The position numbers and the translations under genes are program-made. The notes under the pieces were generated by a model, which was given only the letters and a program-made list of their open reading frames with translations, was not told the origin of the DNA and made no database searches. From Streptomyces minutiscleroticus (GTDB lineage Bacteria > Actinomycetota > Actinomycetes > Streptomycetales > Streptomycetaceae), in the NCBI RefSeq assembly GCF_014650875.1, contig NZ_BMVU01000010.1, positions 111,506 to 175,505 of the forward strand: 64,000 bases of DNA, written 5' to 3'. Numbering within the stretch: position 1 is the stretch's first letter; every line of letters begins with the position of its first letter. This document shows positions 40,931-49,935 of this stretch, piece by piece.

Positions 40931-42991
40931 ATGAGCGAACGTCGGACCGGTCCCGCCGCGGGCGGGGACCGCAGGGAGAAGGACCGGCCGTGGCTGATGC
41001 GCACGTACGCCGGCCACTCCACCGCCGAGGCGTCCAACGAGCTGTACCGGCGCAACCTCGCCAAGGGGCAGACCGGCCTGTCGGTCGCGTTCGACCTGCC
41101 GACGCAGACCGGCTACGACCCCGACCACGTCCTCGCCCGCGGCGAGGTCGGCCGGGTCGGGGTCCCGGTCTCGCACCTCGGCGACATGCGCCGCCTCTTC
41201 CAGGACATCCCCCTGGAGCGGACGAACACCTCGATGACCATCAACGCCACCGCCATGTGGCTGCTGGCGCTCTACCAGGTGGTCGCCGAGGAGCAGGGCG
41301 CGGACATCACCGAGCTGTCGGGGACGACGCAGAACGACATCGTCAAGGAGTACCTGTCGCGGGGCACGCACGTCTTCCCACCGGGCCCCTCGCTGAGGCT
41401 GACGACGGACATGATCGCGTACACGGTGTCCCACATCCCGAAGTGGAACCCGATCAACATCTGCAGCTACCACCTCCAGGAGGCCGGCGCCACGCCGGTC
41501 CAGGAGATCGCGTACGCGATGTCGACGGCGATCGCCGTCCTGGACGCCGTCCGCGACTGCGGGCAGGTGCCCCCGGAGCGGATGGGCGACGTGGTCGGGC
41601 GCATCTCGTTCTTCGTGAACGCCGGTGTCCGGTTCGTCGAGGAGATGTGCAAGATGCGCGCCTTCGGCCGCATCTGGGACCGCGTCACCCGCGAGCGCTA
41701 CGGCATCGAGGACCCCAGGCAGCGGCGCTTCCGCTACGGCGTCCAGGTCAACTCCCTGGGCCTGACCGAGGCGCAGCCGGAGAACAACGTCCAGCGGATC
41801 GTGCTGGAGATGCTGGCCGTGACGCTGTCGAAGGACGCCCGCGCCCGCGCCGTGCAGCTGCCCGCCTGGAACGAGGCGCTGGGCCTGCCCCGCCCCTGGG
41901 ACCAGCAGTGGTCCCTGCGCATCCAGCAGGTCCTGGCGTACGAGAGCGACCTGCTGGAGTACGAGGACATCTTCGACGGCTCGCACGTCGTCGAGGCGAA
42001 GGTGGCGTCCCTGGTCGAGGAGGCCACGGCCGAGATGGGGCGGATCGAGGAGATGGGCGGCGCCCTGGCCGCCGTCGAGTCGGGCTACCTGAAGTCGCGG
42101 CTGGTCGCCTCGCACGCCGAGCGCCGGGCGCGCATCGAGTCCGGCGAGGAGAAGATCGTCGGCGTCAACGTCCACGAGACGACCGAGCCGAGCCCGCTCA
42201 CGGCCGACCTGGACACCGCGGTCCACACCGTCGACCCGGCGGTGGAGGCGCAGGTCGTGGAGGCGCTGCGCCGCTGGCGCGACACCCGCTACCAGCCGCC
42301 GTTCAACCACCCGCGCCCCTGCAGGGCGCTGGAGCGGCTCAAGGAGGCGGCGCGGGGCACGGAGAACCTGATGGAGGCCACGCTGGAGTGCGCCCGCTCC
42401 GGCGTCACGACCGGCGAGTGGGCCGGGGCGCTGCGCGAGGTGTTCGGCGAGTACCGGGCGCCCACCGGCGTCTCCTCCGCCCCGGTCGCGGTCGCCGCCG
42501 AGGAGGGCACGGCGCTGGCCGCCGTCCGCCGCAAGGTGGACCTGACCGCCCGCGACCTGGGCGTGGGCAAGCTGCGCTTCCTGGTCGGCAAGCCGGGTCT
42601 GGACGGGCACTCCAACGGCGCCGAGCAGATCGCCGTCCGCGCCCGCGACGCCGGGTTCGAGGTGGTCTACCAGGGCATCCGGCTCACCCCCGAGCAGATC
42701 GTGGACGCCGCCCTCGCCGAGGACGTGCACGCGGTCGGCCTGTCGGTCCTGTCCGGCTCGCACGCGCGGCTGGTGCCGGACGTGCTGGATCGGCTGCGCG
42801 GGGCCGGTGCGGCGGACATCCCCGTGATCGCCGGCGGGATCATCCCGAACGCCGACGCCGGCCGGCTGCGGGCCGCCGGAGTGGCCGCCGTCTTCACCCC
42901 GAAGGACTTCGACATCACCGGAATCATCGGCCGTATCGTCGACGAGATCCGGAAAGCGAACAAGCTCGACCCCCTGGAGGTCCCCGCATGA
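40931..42991 (+). CDS. meaA: Ethylmalonyl-CoA mutase (MeaA, B12-dependent)
   Basis: The 686-residue protein has the methylmalonyl-CoA-mutase catalytic barrel: MRTYAGHSTAEASNELYRRN, GLSVAFDLPTQTGYDPD, NTSMTINATAMWLLALYQVV, SGTTQNDIVKEYLSRGTHVF and NICSYHLQEAGATPVQE. A C-terminal cobalamin domain carries the base-off signature GKPGLDGHSNGAEQ near residue 553. It converts ethylmalonyl-CoA to methylsuccinyl-CoA. The sequence matches the MeaA clade (shorter than MutB, single-chain) rather than methylmalonyl-CoA mutase. It starts nine bases after the ccr stop and overlaps the next gene by ATGA. Confidence 0.93.
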   Translation: MSERRTGPAAGGDRREKDRPWLMRTYAGHSTAEASNELYRRNLAKGQTGLSVAFDLPTQTGYDPDHVLARGEVGRVGVPVSHLGDMRRLFQDIPLERTNTSMTINATAMWLLALYQVVAEEQGADITELSGTTQNDIVKEYLSRGTHVFPPGPSLRLTTDMIAYTVSHIPKWNPINICSYHLQEAGATPVQEIAYAMSTAIAVLDAVRDCGQVPPERMGDVVGRISFFVNAGVRFVEEMCKMRAFGRIWDRVTRERYGIEDPRQRRFRYGVQVNSLGLTEAQPENNVQRIVLEMLAVTLSKDARARAVQLPAWNEALGLPRPWDQQWSLRIQQVLAYESDLLEYEDIFDGSHVVEAKVASLVEEATAEMGRIEEMGGALAAVESGYLKSRLVASHAERRARIESGEEKIVGVNVHETTEPSPLTADLDTAVHTVDPAVEAQVVEALRRWRDTRYQPPFNHPRPCRALERLKEAARGTENLMEATLECARSGVTTGEWAGALREVFGEYRAPTGVSSAPVAVAAEEGTALAAVRRKVDLTARDLGVGKLRFLVGKPGLDGHSNGAEQIAVRARDAGFEVVYQGIRLTPEQIVDAALAEDVHAVGLSVLSGSHARLVPDVLDRLRGAGAADIPVIAGGIIPNADAGRLRAAGVAAVFTPKDFDITGIIGRIVDEIRKANKLDPLEVPA

Positions 42992-43962
42992 CCAGCCCTG
43001 TTCCCCAGGTGAACCGCCTTCGCCCGCGGCGCTCCTGCCTCGCGGTGCCCGGCAGCAACCCCCGCTTCCTGGAGAAGGCCCAGGGCCTCCCCGCCGACCA
43101 GGTCTTCCTCGACCTGGAGGACGCCTGCGCCCCGCTCGCCAAGCCCGAGGCGCGGCACACCGTCGTGAAGTTCCTCAACGAGGGCGACTGGACCGGCAAG
43201 ACGCGGGTCGTGCGCGTCAACGACTGGACGACCGAGTGGACGTACCGCGACGTGGTCACGGTCGTCGAGGGCGCGGGCCCGAACCTGGACTGCATCATGC
43301 TGCCGAAGGTGCAGGACGCCCAGCAGGTCGTCGCCCTGGACCTGCTGCTCACCCAGATCGAGAGGACGATGGGCTTCGAGGTCGGCCGTATCGGCATCGA
43401 GGCGCAGATCGAGAACGCCCGGGGCCTGAACAACGTCAACGAGATCGCCCAGGCCTCCCCGCGCATCGAGACCATCATCTTCGGCCCGGCCGACTTCATG
43501 GCCTCCATCAACATGAAGACGCTGGTCGTCGGCGAGCAGCCGCCCGGCTACCCGGCCGACGCCTACCACTACATCCTGATGAGGATCCTGATGGCGGCCC
43601 GCGCCAACGACCTCCAGGCGATCGACGGCCCCTACCTCCAGATCAAGAACGTGGACGGCTTCCGCGAGGTCGCCGGGCGCGCCGCGGCCCTCGGCTTCGA
43701 CGGCAAGTGGGTGCTGCACCCGGGCCAGGTCGAGGCGGCCAACGAGGTCTTCTCGCCCTCCCAGGAGGACTACGACCACGCCGAACTGATCCTGGACGCG
43801 TACGAGTACCACACGTCCGAGGCGGGCGGCAAGAAGGGCTCCGCGATGCTCGGCGACGAGATGATCGACGAGGCCAGCCGCAAGATGGCGCTGGTGGTCG
43901 CGGGCAAGGGCCGCGCCGCCGGCATGAAGCGCACCAGCGAGTTCCACGCCCCGGAGGCCTGA
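42988..43962 (+). CDS. HpcH/HpaI-type CoA-ester lyase (beta-methylmalyl-CoA/malyl-CoA lyase type)
   Basis: The 324-residue CitE-like aldolase has RRSCLAVPGSNPRFLEKAQ, VFLDLEDACAPLAKPEAR with metal-binding acidic residues, VVRVNDWTTEWTYRD, IGIEAQIENARGLNNVNEI with the conserved Glu, and FGPADFMASI. In this operon the expected reaction is cleavage of beta-methylmalyl-CoA to glyoxylate and propionyl-CoA. An alternative is a (S)-citramalyl- or malyl-CoA specificity that sequence cannot exclude. ATG overlaps the meaA TGA and is preceded by CTGGAGGTCC. Confidence 0.9.
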   Translation: MTSPVPQVNRLRPRRSCLAVPGSNPRFLEKAQGLPADQVFLDLEDACAPLAKPEARHTVVKFLNEGDWTGKTRVVRVNDWTTEWTYRDVVTVVEGAGPNLDCIMLPKVQDAQQVVALDLLLTQIERTMGFEVGRIGIEAQIENARGLNNVNEIAQASPRIETIIFGPADFMASINMKTLVVGEQPPGYPADAYHYILMRILMAARANDLQAIDGPYLQIKNVDGFREVAGRAAALGFDGKWVLHPGQVEAANEVFSPSQEDYDHAELILDAYEYHTSEAGGKKGSAMLGDEMIDEASRKMALVVAGKGRAAGMKRTSEFHAPEA

Positions 43963-43967
43963 GCGGC

Positions 43968-44498
43968 ATGCAGTTCGGACGCACCTACGAGGAGTTCGAG
44001 GTCGGGGCCGTCTACAAGCACTGGCCCGGCAAGACGGTCACCGAGTACGACGACCACCTCTTCTGCCTGCTGACCATGAACCACCACCCGCTCCACATGG
44101 ACGCGAACTACGCCGAGGGCACGACCGACTTCGGCAGGAACGTGGTGGTGGGCAATTACGTCTACTCGCTGCTGCTGGGCATGTCCGTCCCGGACGTCTC
44201 CGGCAAGGCGATCGCCAACCTGGAGGTCGAGTCGCTCAAGCACGTGGCGCCGACCTTCCACGGCGACACGATCTACGGCGAGACGACCGTCCTCGGCAAG
44301 ACCCCGTCGAGGTCGAAGGACGACCGCGGGATCGTGCACGTCGAGACCAGGGGCTACAAGCAGGACGGCACGCTGGTCTGCGTGTTCCGCCGCAAGGTGA
44401 TGGTGCCCACCGAGACGTACGTCGAGAAGCGCGGCGGCGAGCAGCCCGGCAGGCCCCGGCCTGCCGAACCCACGAGGAAGGCGGAGGAGCAGCCATGA
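43968..44498 (+). CDS. MaoC-family dehydratase, probable mesaconyl-CoA hydratase
   Basis: The 176-residue hot-dog-fold protein shows FGRTYEEFEVGAVYKHWPGK and the hydratase-2-like stretch LLTMNHHPLHMDANYAEGTT. The Asn-His and His-Asp environment there is the expected catalytic region. Further on come FGRNVVVGNYVYSLLLGMSV and LKHVAPTFHGDTIYGETTVL. Alphaproteobacterial mesaconyl-CoA hydratases are about twice as long, with two hot-dog folds. The actinobacterial single-domain protein occupies the same operon slot, so hydration of mesaconyl-CoA to beta-methylmalyl-CoA is inferred from context. It starts six bases after the lyase gene and overlaps the next by ATGA. Confidence 0.85.
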   Translation: MQFGRTYEEFEVGAVYKHWPGKTVTEYDDHLFCLLTMNHHPLHMDANYAEGTTDFGRNVVVGNYVYSLLLGMSVPDVSGKAIANLEVESLKHVAPTFHGDTIYGETTVLGKTPSRSKDDRGIVHVETRGYKQDGTLVCVFRRKVMVPTETYVEKRGGEQPGRPRPAEPTRKAEEQP

Positions 44499-45700
44499 CC
44501 CGACTCGCGCGGACCGCCGGTCTGACCGACGTCCAGCAGGAGATCCTGTCGACCGTCAGGGACTTCGTCGACAAGGAGATACTCCCGGTCGCCACCGACC
44601 TGGAGCACCGCGACGAGTACCCGCAGCGCATCGTCGACGGCCTCAAGGAGCTGGGCCTGTTCGGCCTGATGATCCCCGAGGAGTACGGCGGCCTGGGAGA
44701 GTCCCTGCTCACCTACGCGCTGTGCGTGGAGGAGATCGCGCGCGGCTGGATGTCCGTCTCCGGCATCATCAACACCCATTTCATCGTGGCGTACATGCTC
44801 AAGCAGCACGGCACGCAGGAGCAGAAGGACCACTTCCTGCCCCGGATGGCCACCGGCGAGGTGCGCGGCGCGTTCTCCATGTCGGAACCGGCGCTGGGCT
44901 CCGACGTCTCGGCGATCACCTCCAGGGCCGTGAGGGACGGCGACGAGTACGTCCTGAGCGGCCAGAAGATGTGGCTGACGAACGGCGGCTCCTCGAATCT
45001 GGTGGCCGTGCTGGTCCGAAGTGACGAAGGACACCCCGAGGGCACGCCGCCCCACCGGTCGATGACCACCTTCCTGGTCGAGAAGGAACCCGGCTTCGGC
45101 GAGGTCCGCCCGGGCCTGACCGTCCCCGGCAAGATCGAGAAGATGGGCTACAAGGGGGTCGACACCACCGAGCTCGTCATGGACGGACTACGCATTCCGG
45201 CCAATCGTGTCCTGGGGGGCACCACCGGCCGAGGGTTTTACCAAATGATGGACGGAGTGGAGGTGGGGCGCGTGAACGTGGCGGCGCGTGGCTGCGGCGT
45301 CGCACAGCGTGCCTTCGAGCTGGGGATTTCGTACGCGCAGCAGCGCCGGACCTTCGGCAAGCCCATCGCGCAGCACCAGGCCATCCAGTTCAAACTGGCT
45401 GAAATGGCCACCAAGGTCGAGGCCGCCCATGCCATGATGGTGAATGCTGCACGCAAAAAGGACTCCGGGGAGCGAAACGACCTCGAGGCAGGGATGGCGA
45501 AGTACCTCGCCTCCGAGTACTGCAAGGAGGTCGTGGAGGACGCCTTCCGGATCCACGGCGGCTACGGCTTCTCGAAGGAGTACGAGATCGAGCGTCTCTA
45601 CCGGGAGGCCCCGATGCTGCTGATCGGCGAAGGTACCGCCGAGATCCAGAAAATGATCATCGGACGCAGGCTGCTCGAGGAGTACAGGTTCCAGGGTTAG
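44495..45700 (+). CDS. Acyl-CoA dehydrogenase, probable methylsuccinyl-CoA dehydrogenase
   Basis: The 401-residue flavoprotein has FSMSEPALGSDVSAITSRA (FAD/substrate motif), YVLSGQKMWLTNGGSSNLVA, QRRTFGKPIAQHQAIQFKLA and IHGGYGFSKEYEIERLYREA, then LIGEGTAEIQK where the catalytic Glu (about 378) is expected. The operon position implies oxidation of (2S)-methylsuccinyl-CoA to mesaconyl-CoA, passing electrons to ETF. Roughly 45170-45500 shows visibly looser third-position GC (for example TTT TAC CAA ATG, AAA CTG GCT GAA) than the rest of the gene. It is the last gene of the ccr operon. Confidence 0.87.
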   Translation: MTRLARTAGLTDVQQEILSTVRDFVDKEILPVATDLEHRDEYPQRIVDGLKELGLFGLMIPEEYGGLGESLLTYALCVEEIARGWMSVSGIINTHFIVAYMLKQHGTQEQKDHFLPRMATGEVRGAFSMSEPALGSDVSAITSRAVRDGDEYVLSGQKMWLTNGGSSNLVAVLVRSDEGHPEGTPPHRSMTTFLVEKEPGFGEVRPGLTVPGKIEKMGYKGVDTTELVMDGLRIPANRVLGGTTGRGFYQMMDGVEVGRVNVAARGCGVAQRAFELGISYAQQRRTFGKPIAQHQAIQFKLAEMATKVEAAHAMMVNAARKKDSGERNDLEAGMAKYLASEYCKEVVEDAFRIHGGYGFSKEYEIERLYREAPMLLIGEGTAEIQKMIIGRRLLEEYRFQG

Positions 45701-45781
45701 ATGTCCGCTTTCGGGGTGTTTTCTCCGAGAAGAAGATCACACCCCGCCAGCGCTTCCCGGACGTCGACTCGGCTTCCTGGC

Positions 45782-45812
45782 TTGCCCAGTTGCGGCCCGC
45801 GCCCGGTACGAT
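45782..45812 (+). promoter_or_regulatory. Weak candidate promoter for psd-pssA
   Basis: TTGCCC (45782-45787) and TACGAT (45807-45812) are separated by 19 bp, longer than ideal, 58 nt before the psd ATG. This is the only promoter-like pair seen in the 170-nt gap after the acyl-CoA dehydrogenase. Confidence 0.25.
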
Positions 45813-45870
45813 CCCGGGAAAGCCGCCGTCCCCCGTTCCAGCGCGGCATCATCCGCTACGAAGGTCATCC

Positions 45871-46527
45871 ATGCCCCACAGCCAAACCTCTGCACCACGC
45901 GACAGCCTGGTCGGCACACGCCTCGCGCGCGGAGCATCGCCGTGGCTCCTTCCGACCGTCGCTACCGCAGCACTCAGCCTCGCCCGGGCGCGCCGTTCCG
46001 GCGCCGCCAAGGCGGTGGCCGTGCCCGCCACCGCACTCGCGGCGGGCATGCTGTGGTTCTTCCGCGACCCCGAGCGCGAGATCGCCCCGGGCCGGGTCAT
46101 CTCGCCCGCCGACGGTGTGGTGCAGAGCATCATGCCGTGGAAGGACGGCCGCACCCGCGTCGCGATCTTCATGAGCCCCCTGAACGTCCACGTCAACCGC
46201 GCGCCGCTGGCCGGCACGGTGACGTCCGTCGAGCACATCCCCGGCGGGTTCGTTCCGGCGTTCAACAAGGAGAGCGAGAACAACGAGCGCGTCGTCTGGC
46301 ACTTCGACACCGAGCTCGGCGACATCGAGATGGTCCAGATCGCCGGCGCGGTCGCGCGCCGCATCGTGCCGTACGTGCCGCAGGGCACCAAGGTCGAGCA
46401 GGGCGAGCGGATCGGTCTGATCCGCTTCGGCTCGCGCGTCGACATCTACCTCCCCGAGGGTGTCGAGGTCGACGTCGAGGTCGGTCAGAAGACCGTGGCT
46501 GGGGTGACTCGCATTGACCGTGATTGA
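45871..46527 (+). CDS. psd: Phosphatidylserine decarboxylase
   Basis: The 218-residue proenzyme is of the short archaeal/actinobacterial type. A hydrophobic segment near residues 26-62 (SPWLLPTVATAALSL, VAVPATALAAGMLWFFRDPE) is followed by ISPADGVVQSIMPWKDGRTR, VAIFMSPLNVHVNRAPLAGT and IGLIRFGSRVDIYLPEGVEV. The Ser of the FGSR motif (near residue 189) is the predicted self-cleavage site that becomes the pyruvoyl group. It makes phosphatidylethanolamine from phosphatidylserine at the membrane. ATG 45871 was preferred to an upstream in-frame start because the conserved region begins later and the extension is proline-rich. It overlaps pssA. Confidence 0.92.
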   Translation: MPHSQTSAPRDSLVGTRLARGASPWLLPTVATAALSLARARRSGAAKAVAVPATALAAGMLWFFRDPEREIAPGRVISPADGVVQSIMPWKDGRTRVAIFMSPLNVHVNRAPLAGTVTSVEHIPGGFVPAFNKESENNERVVWHFDTELGDIEMVQIAGAVARRIVPYVPQGTKVEQGERIGLIRFGSRVDIYLPEGVEVDVEVGQKTVAGVTRIDRD

Positions 46528-47368
46528 TCCAGAGCCCCGGACCGGCTGGGCGCCGGACGCGGTCGAGGACGACGAAGAGGAGGAGATGCCGCTCTCGCTC
46601 CGCCTCTCGATAGCGGACACCCTCACGCTGGGCAACGCCACGTGCGGGTTCATGGCGGTGTACTTCACCACCACCGGCATCCTGATCCCGCACCTCACGG
46701 GCAGCCAGGAGACGGGCATGGCCCGCCACAGCGCGGCCACCGCCGTGATCCTCATGCTGTGCGCGGCGGTCTTCGACCTCTTCGACGGCCTGGTCGCGCG
46801 CAAGCTGCGGTCGTCGCCGATGGGCGCGGAGCTGGACAACCTCTCCGACCTGATCAGCTTCGGCCTGGCCCCGGCGTACTTCGTCCTCGTGTACGGCATG
46901 GTCGCCGACGACGCGCACCAGCGGGTCGCCGCACTGGGCGCGGTCGTGGTGCTGCTGGCCGTGGTCCTGCGGCTGGCGCGGTTCTCCTGCGTGACGGTGA
47001 AGGACGGCACCTTCCAGGGCATGCCGAGCCCGTTCGGCGCCCTGACGGTCGTCTCGATCGTCCTGCTGGAGCTGCCCTTCGTGGCCACGCTGCTGGCCAT
47101 CTTCGGCACCGCCTGGCTGATGGTGAGCCGGGTGGAGTACCCCAAGCCGCGCGGCCGCCTCGCCGTGGCGATGCTCTCCTGGATCGTGCTGAGCATGGGC
47201 CTGCTGGCGGCGTGGGCGTTCGACGCCCCGAGCGGCCAGCTGCTCCTGCAGACCGGCTGCGCGCTGCAGCTGGTCATGGGCGCGGTCATCCCGCTCTTCG
47301 CGACCGCGCGCCGCGTGAACAACTTCCGCGACAACCGGCGCGAGGCCCGGGCGGCCCAGCTGCCCTAG
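46514..47368 (+). CDS. pssA: CDP-diacylglycerol-serine O-phosphatidyltransferase
   Basis: The 284-residue integral membrane enzyme has the CDP-alcohol phosphotransferase signature DG-x2-AR-x8-G-x3-D-x3-D, read as FDGLVARKLRSSPMGAELDN and LSD near residues 95-117. Several transmembrane helices follow (VAALGAVVVLLAVVLRLARF, LTVVSIVLLELPFVATLLAI and WIVLSMGLLAAWAF). It makes phosphatidylserine, the substrate of the adjacent decarboxylase. The start is TTG 46514 or GTG 46520; both lie within the end of psd, so translation is coupled either way. A strong bidirectional terminator follows. Confidence 0.92.
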   Translation: MTVIDPEPRTGWAPDAVEDDEEEEMPLSLRLSIADTLTLGNATCGFMAVYFTTTGILIPHLTGSQETGMARHSAATAVILMLCAAVFDLFDGLVARKLRSSPMGAELDNLSDLISFGLAPAYFVLVYGMVADDAHQRVAALGAVVVLLAVVLRLARFSCVTVKDGTFQGMPSPFGALTVVSIVLLELPFVATLLAIFGTAWLMVSRVEYPKPRGRLAVAMLSWIVLSMGLLAAWAFDAPSGQLLLQTGCALQLVMGAVIPLFATARRVNNFRDNRREARAAQLP

Positions 47369-47390
47369 CGGTGACAGCGGTCGTACGACG

Positions 47391-47432
47391 CGCGGGAAGG
47401 CCCCGGACCGAACGGTCCGGGGCCTTCCCGCG
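47391..47432. terminator. Bidirectional terminator between pssA and livK
   Basis: Perfect 20-bp arms (47391-47410, starting CGCGGGAAGG, and 47413-47432) surround a 2-nt AA loop. The right arm is followed by a near-copy of CCGGGGCCTTCCCGCGTA at 47435-47452, a short direct repeat. Confidence 0.75.
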
Positions 47433-47473
47433 TACCGGGGCCTTCCCGCGTACCAGGGCGCGTGCGGCCGGGC

Positions 47474-48775
47474 TCACGCGCCGGGGGTGTACTCCTCCGC
47501 CACCGCCGACGCCCCGGGCTCCCTCACGACCTTCATGCCGCCCGTGACGGCCTTGTCCGGCCGGAGGATGACGCTCTCCTTCGAGGAGGGCGCGTCGGGG
47601 TCGCCGAAGTCCTGCCTCACCCCGAAGCCCGTGTCGTAGGCGTCCATCGCCAGCAGGGCCCTGTCGACGCCCTCGCGGGTGAGGTCCTTGTCCGCGCAGG
47701 CCCTGCGCAGCGCCTCGCCGAAGACGGACGCCGCCGTCCAGCCGGCGACGACGCCGTTGTCGAGGGTGTCCTTCGGATACGCCTTCCGGTAGTCGGCGAC
47801 CAGCTTGCGCGCCTGCGGGGTGTCCGCGCCGATCGGCAGCGACGGCGAGGCCACGTAGTAGTTCCTCGCCAGGGCCGGGGCCGCCTGGGTGGCGAGCAGC
47901 TGCGGCGCGAACGCCGAGTTGTTGCCGATCACCGGCACGTCGAAGCCGCCGGCCGCGGCGACGCCGACGAGCGAGGCCGCCTGCCGCGGGCCCGCGCTGA
48001 CCACGATCGCCTTCACTCCGGCCTTCCTGAGCGCGGCGACCTGGGCGGTCATGTCGTTGTCGGTCGGTTTGACCTTCTGCTCGACGACGGTGAGCCCGGA
48101 GACCCGCGCCATGTGCCGGGAGCCCTCCAGGGCGCTCTCGCCGTAGTCGCCCTCGAAGTACACGTGCCCGATCCGGTCGCCCCTGCCGATCCCCTTCTCC
48201 TTCACGAGGAAGTCGATGGCGTTGATCGTCTCGACGTCGTAGGTGGAGCCGACGACCCGTACGTACGGGCTGCCGAGCAGGGAGTGGGCCCACCCCTGCG
48301 GCAGCACCAGGCCCTTGTCCCCGCCGTCGATGCGCTGCCGCACGGCGGCGACGAACGGCGAGCCGATGAACTGCGCGAAGCCCAGCACCTCCGGCTCCAG
48401 CTCGGTGTACGCGGCGACGGCCCTCTGCGGGTCGTAGCCGTGGTCGCGGACGGCGAGCGCCACCTTGTAGCCGCACACGCCGCCCTCTGCGTTCAGCTGC
48501 CTCACGTACAGCTGCTGGGCCTGGGTGACGCTCTTGCCGAGGGTCGCGTACACGCCGGTCATGTCGGTGAGGGCGCCGAGCGTGAGGGTCTTGCCGGAGA
48601 CACCGTCCCCGGTCCTCACCCCGCCGGCGGCGGTCCTCCCGCCTGCGCCGTCCGTGCCGCCCTCGGCCTTGGAGCTGCAGCCGGACAGCACGAGCAGCGC
48701 GGCGAGCGCTCCCGCGGCGGTCCTGGCCGCGTACGCCCGTGCCGTACGCGGCGCGTGTGGGGTGCCCGTGTTCAT
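47474..48775 (-). CDS. livK: Branched-chain amino-acid-type ABC transporter substrate-binding lipoprotein
   Basis: The 433-residue product has a lipoprotein signal peptide ending in the lipobox LVLSGC (Cys near residue 33). A type I periplasmic-binding fold follows (KTLTLGALTDMTGVYATLGK, LAVRDHGYDPQRAVAAYTEL, AVTVDNDMTAQVAALRKAGV-like segment DNDMTAQVAALRKAGVKAIV). It is anchored outside the membrane and delivers ligand to the LivHM permease. Binding proteins of this class take up branched-chain amino acids, amides, urea or aromatic compounds, so the ligand is uncertain. It is the last gene of the operon and overlaps livM by ATGA. Confidence 0.9.
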   Translation of the reverse strand: MNTGTPHAPRTARAYAARTAAGALAALLVLSGCSSKAEGGTDGAGGRTAAGGVRTGDGVSGKTLTLGALTDMTGVYATLGKSVTQAQQLYVRQLNAEGGVCGYKVALAVRDHGYDPQRAVAAYTELEPEVLGFAQFIGSPFVAAVRQRIDGGDKGLVLPQGWAHSLLGSPYVRVVGSTYDVETINAIDFLVKEKGIGRGDRIGHVYFEGDYGESALEGSRHMARVSGLTVVEQKVKPTDNDMTAQVAALRKAGVKAIVVSAGPRQAASLVGVAAAGGFDVPVIGNNSAFAPQLLATQAAPALARNYYVASPSLPIGADTPQARKLVADYRKAYPKDTLDNGVVAGWTAASVFGEALRRACADKDLTREGVDRALLAMDAYDTGFGVRQDFGDPDAPSSKESVILRPDKAVTGGMKVVREPGASAVAEEYTPGA

Positions 48776-49935
48776 CGTTCCTCCGCTGGACGTGGCGCCG
48801 CGTGCGGCGCCTGACGGGATCTGGCGCGGCGCCGGGCGGCCACCCTGACCAGGCCGCCCGGCAGGAAGAGCACCACCGCCACGACGGCGGCGCCGTACAG
48901 GTACCGGGACGCCTCGCCCGGCGCGATCCCGCCCGTGCCCGGGGCCGAGACCAGGGGCAGCGCGTCGCTGTACCGGGTCAGCAGCTGCGGCAGCAGGGAG
49001 ACGAAGAACGCGCCGAGGACCGCGCCCGCGACCGAGCCGAGGCCGCCGATCACGATCATGGCGAGGTACTCCAGGGACAGCGCGATGCCGAAGTGGTCGG
49101 GCACGGTCCGCCGGAAGACGAGCGCGAGCAGGACGCCCGCGAGCCCGGCGTACATCGACGACAGCACGAAGACGGCCGCGCGGTGGCGGGCCACGGGCAC
49201 CCCCATGACGCCGGCGGCGACGCGGTGGTCGCGGATGGCGTTCATGGCGCGTCCGGGCCGGCCGCGCAGCACGCCCCGGGCGAACAGCGCGCAGCCGAGC
49301 AGCAGGGCGAGGCCCAGGTACCAGAGCTTCTCGACGGCGCCGAACGGCACGGAGGCGACGACGAGCCCGCTGTCGTCGAAGGTGAGGCCGAACAGGGTCG
49401 GCGGCGGCACGTCGCGGCCGTTGAAGCCGCCGGTCAGCTCGCGGGCGTTGAACAGCGCGTGCTGCCCGATGAAGATCAGCGCGAGGGTGGCGATGCCCAG
49501 GTAGGCGCCGTGCAGCCGCCCCGCGATGGGGCTGAACAGACCGCCCGCGGCCCCGGCGGCCAGCACGGCGAGCACGGCCGCGAGCCAGCCGGGCAGGCCC
49601 AGCCCGACGAGTCCGTCGGAACCGTCGGCGGCGAACACGCAGTAGCCGTACGCGCCGATCGCGAGGAAGAACGCGTGGCCCATGGAGAGCTGGCCCGTCG
49701 CACCGGTCAGCAGGGTGAGGCCGATGGCGCCGATCGCCGCCGCCATCGCGAACAGCCCGGCCTGGAGCCAGAAGCGGTCCAGGTAGAACGGCAGGGCGAG
49801 GGCGAGCACGGCGGCGGCCGCCCAGGCGTACGGACGGGTGCGGGCGCGGATGGGCGCGGCGGACCCGCGGTGCGGCGCGGGGGCCGGACGCCGGCCCGGC
49901 GGGGTCGCGGTGTCGTCGCGGACGGCCTCAGACAC
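48772..49935 (-). CDS. livM: Branched-chain amino-acid-type ABC permease LivM
   Basis: The 387-residue permease has eight or more hydrophobic segments and the LivM signatures AIGAIGLTLLTGATGQLSMG, HAFFLAIGAYGYCVFAADGS, FSPIAGRLHGAYLGIATLAL and the coupling loop RAMNAIRDHRVAAGVMGVPV. The EAA-like loop contacts LivG/LivF. The C-terminal FLPGGLVRVAARRRARSR is a basic cytoplasmic end. It overlaps livH by 8 nt and livK by 4 nt. Confidence 0.92.
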   Translation of the reverse strand: MSEAVRDDTATPPGRRPAPAPHRGSAAPIRARTRPYAWAAAAVLALALPFYLDRFWLQAGLFAMAAAIGAIGLTLLTGATGQLSMGHAFFLAIGAYGYCVFAADGSDGLVGLGLPGWLAAVLAVLAAGAAGGLFSPIAGRLHGAYLGIATLALIFIGQHALFNARELTGGFNGRDVPPPTLFGLTFDDSGLVVASVPFGAVEKLWYLGLALLLGCALFARGVLRGRPGRAMNAIRDHRVAAGVMGVPVARHRAAVFVLSSMYAGLAGVLLALVFRRTVPDHFGIALSLEYLAMIVIGGLGSVAGAVLGAFFVSLLPQLLTRYSDALPLVSAPGTGGIAPGEASRYLYGAAVVAVVLFLPGGLVRVAARRRARSRQAPHAAPRPAEER

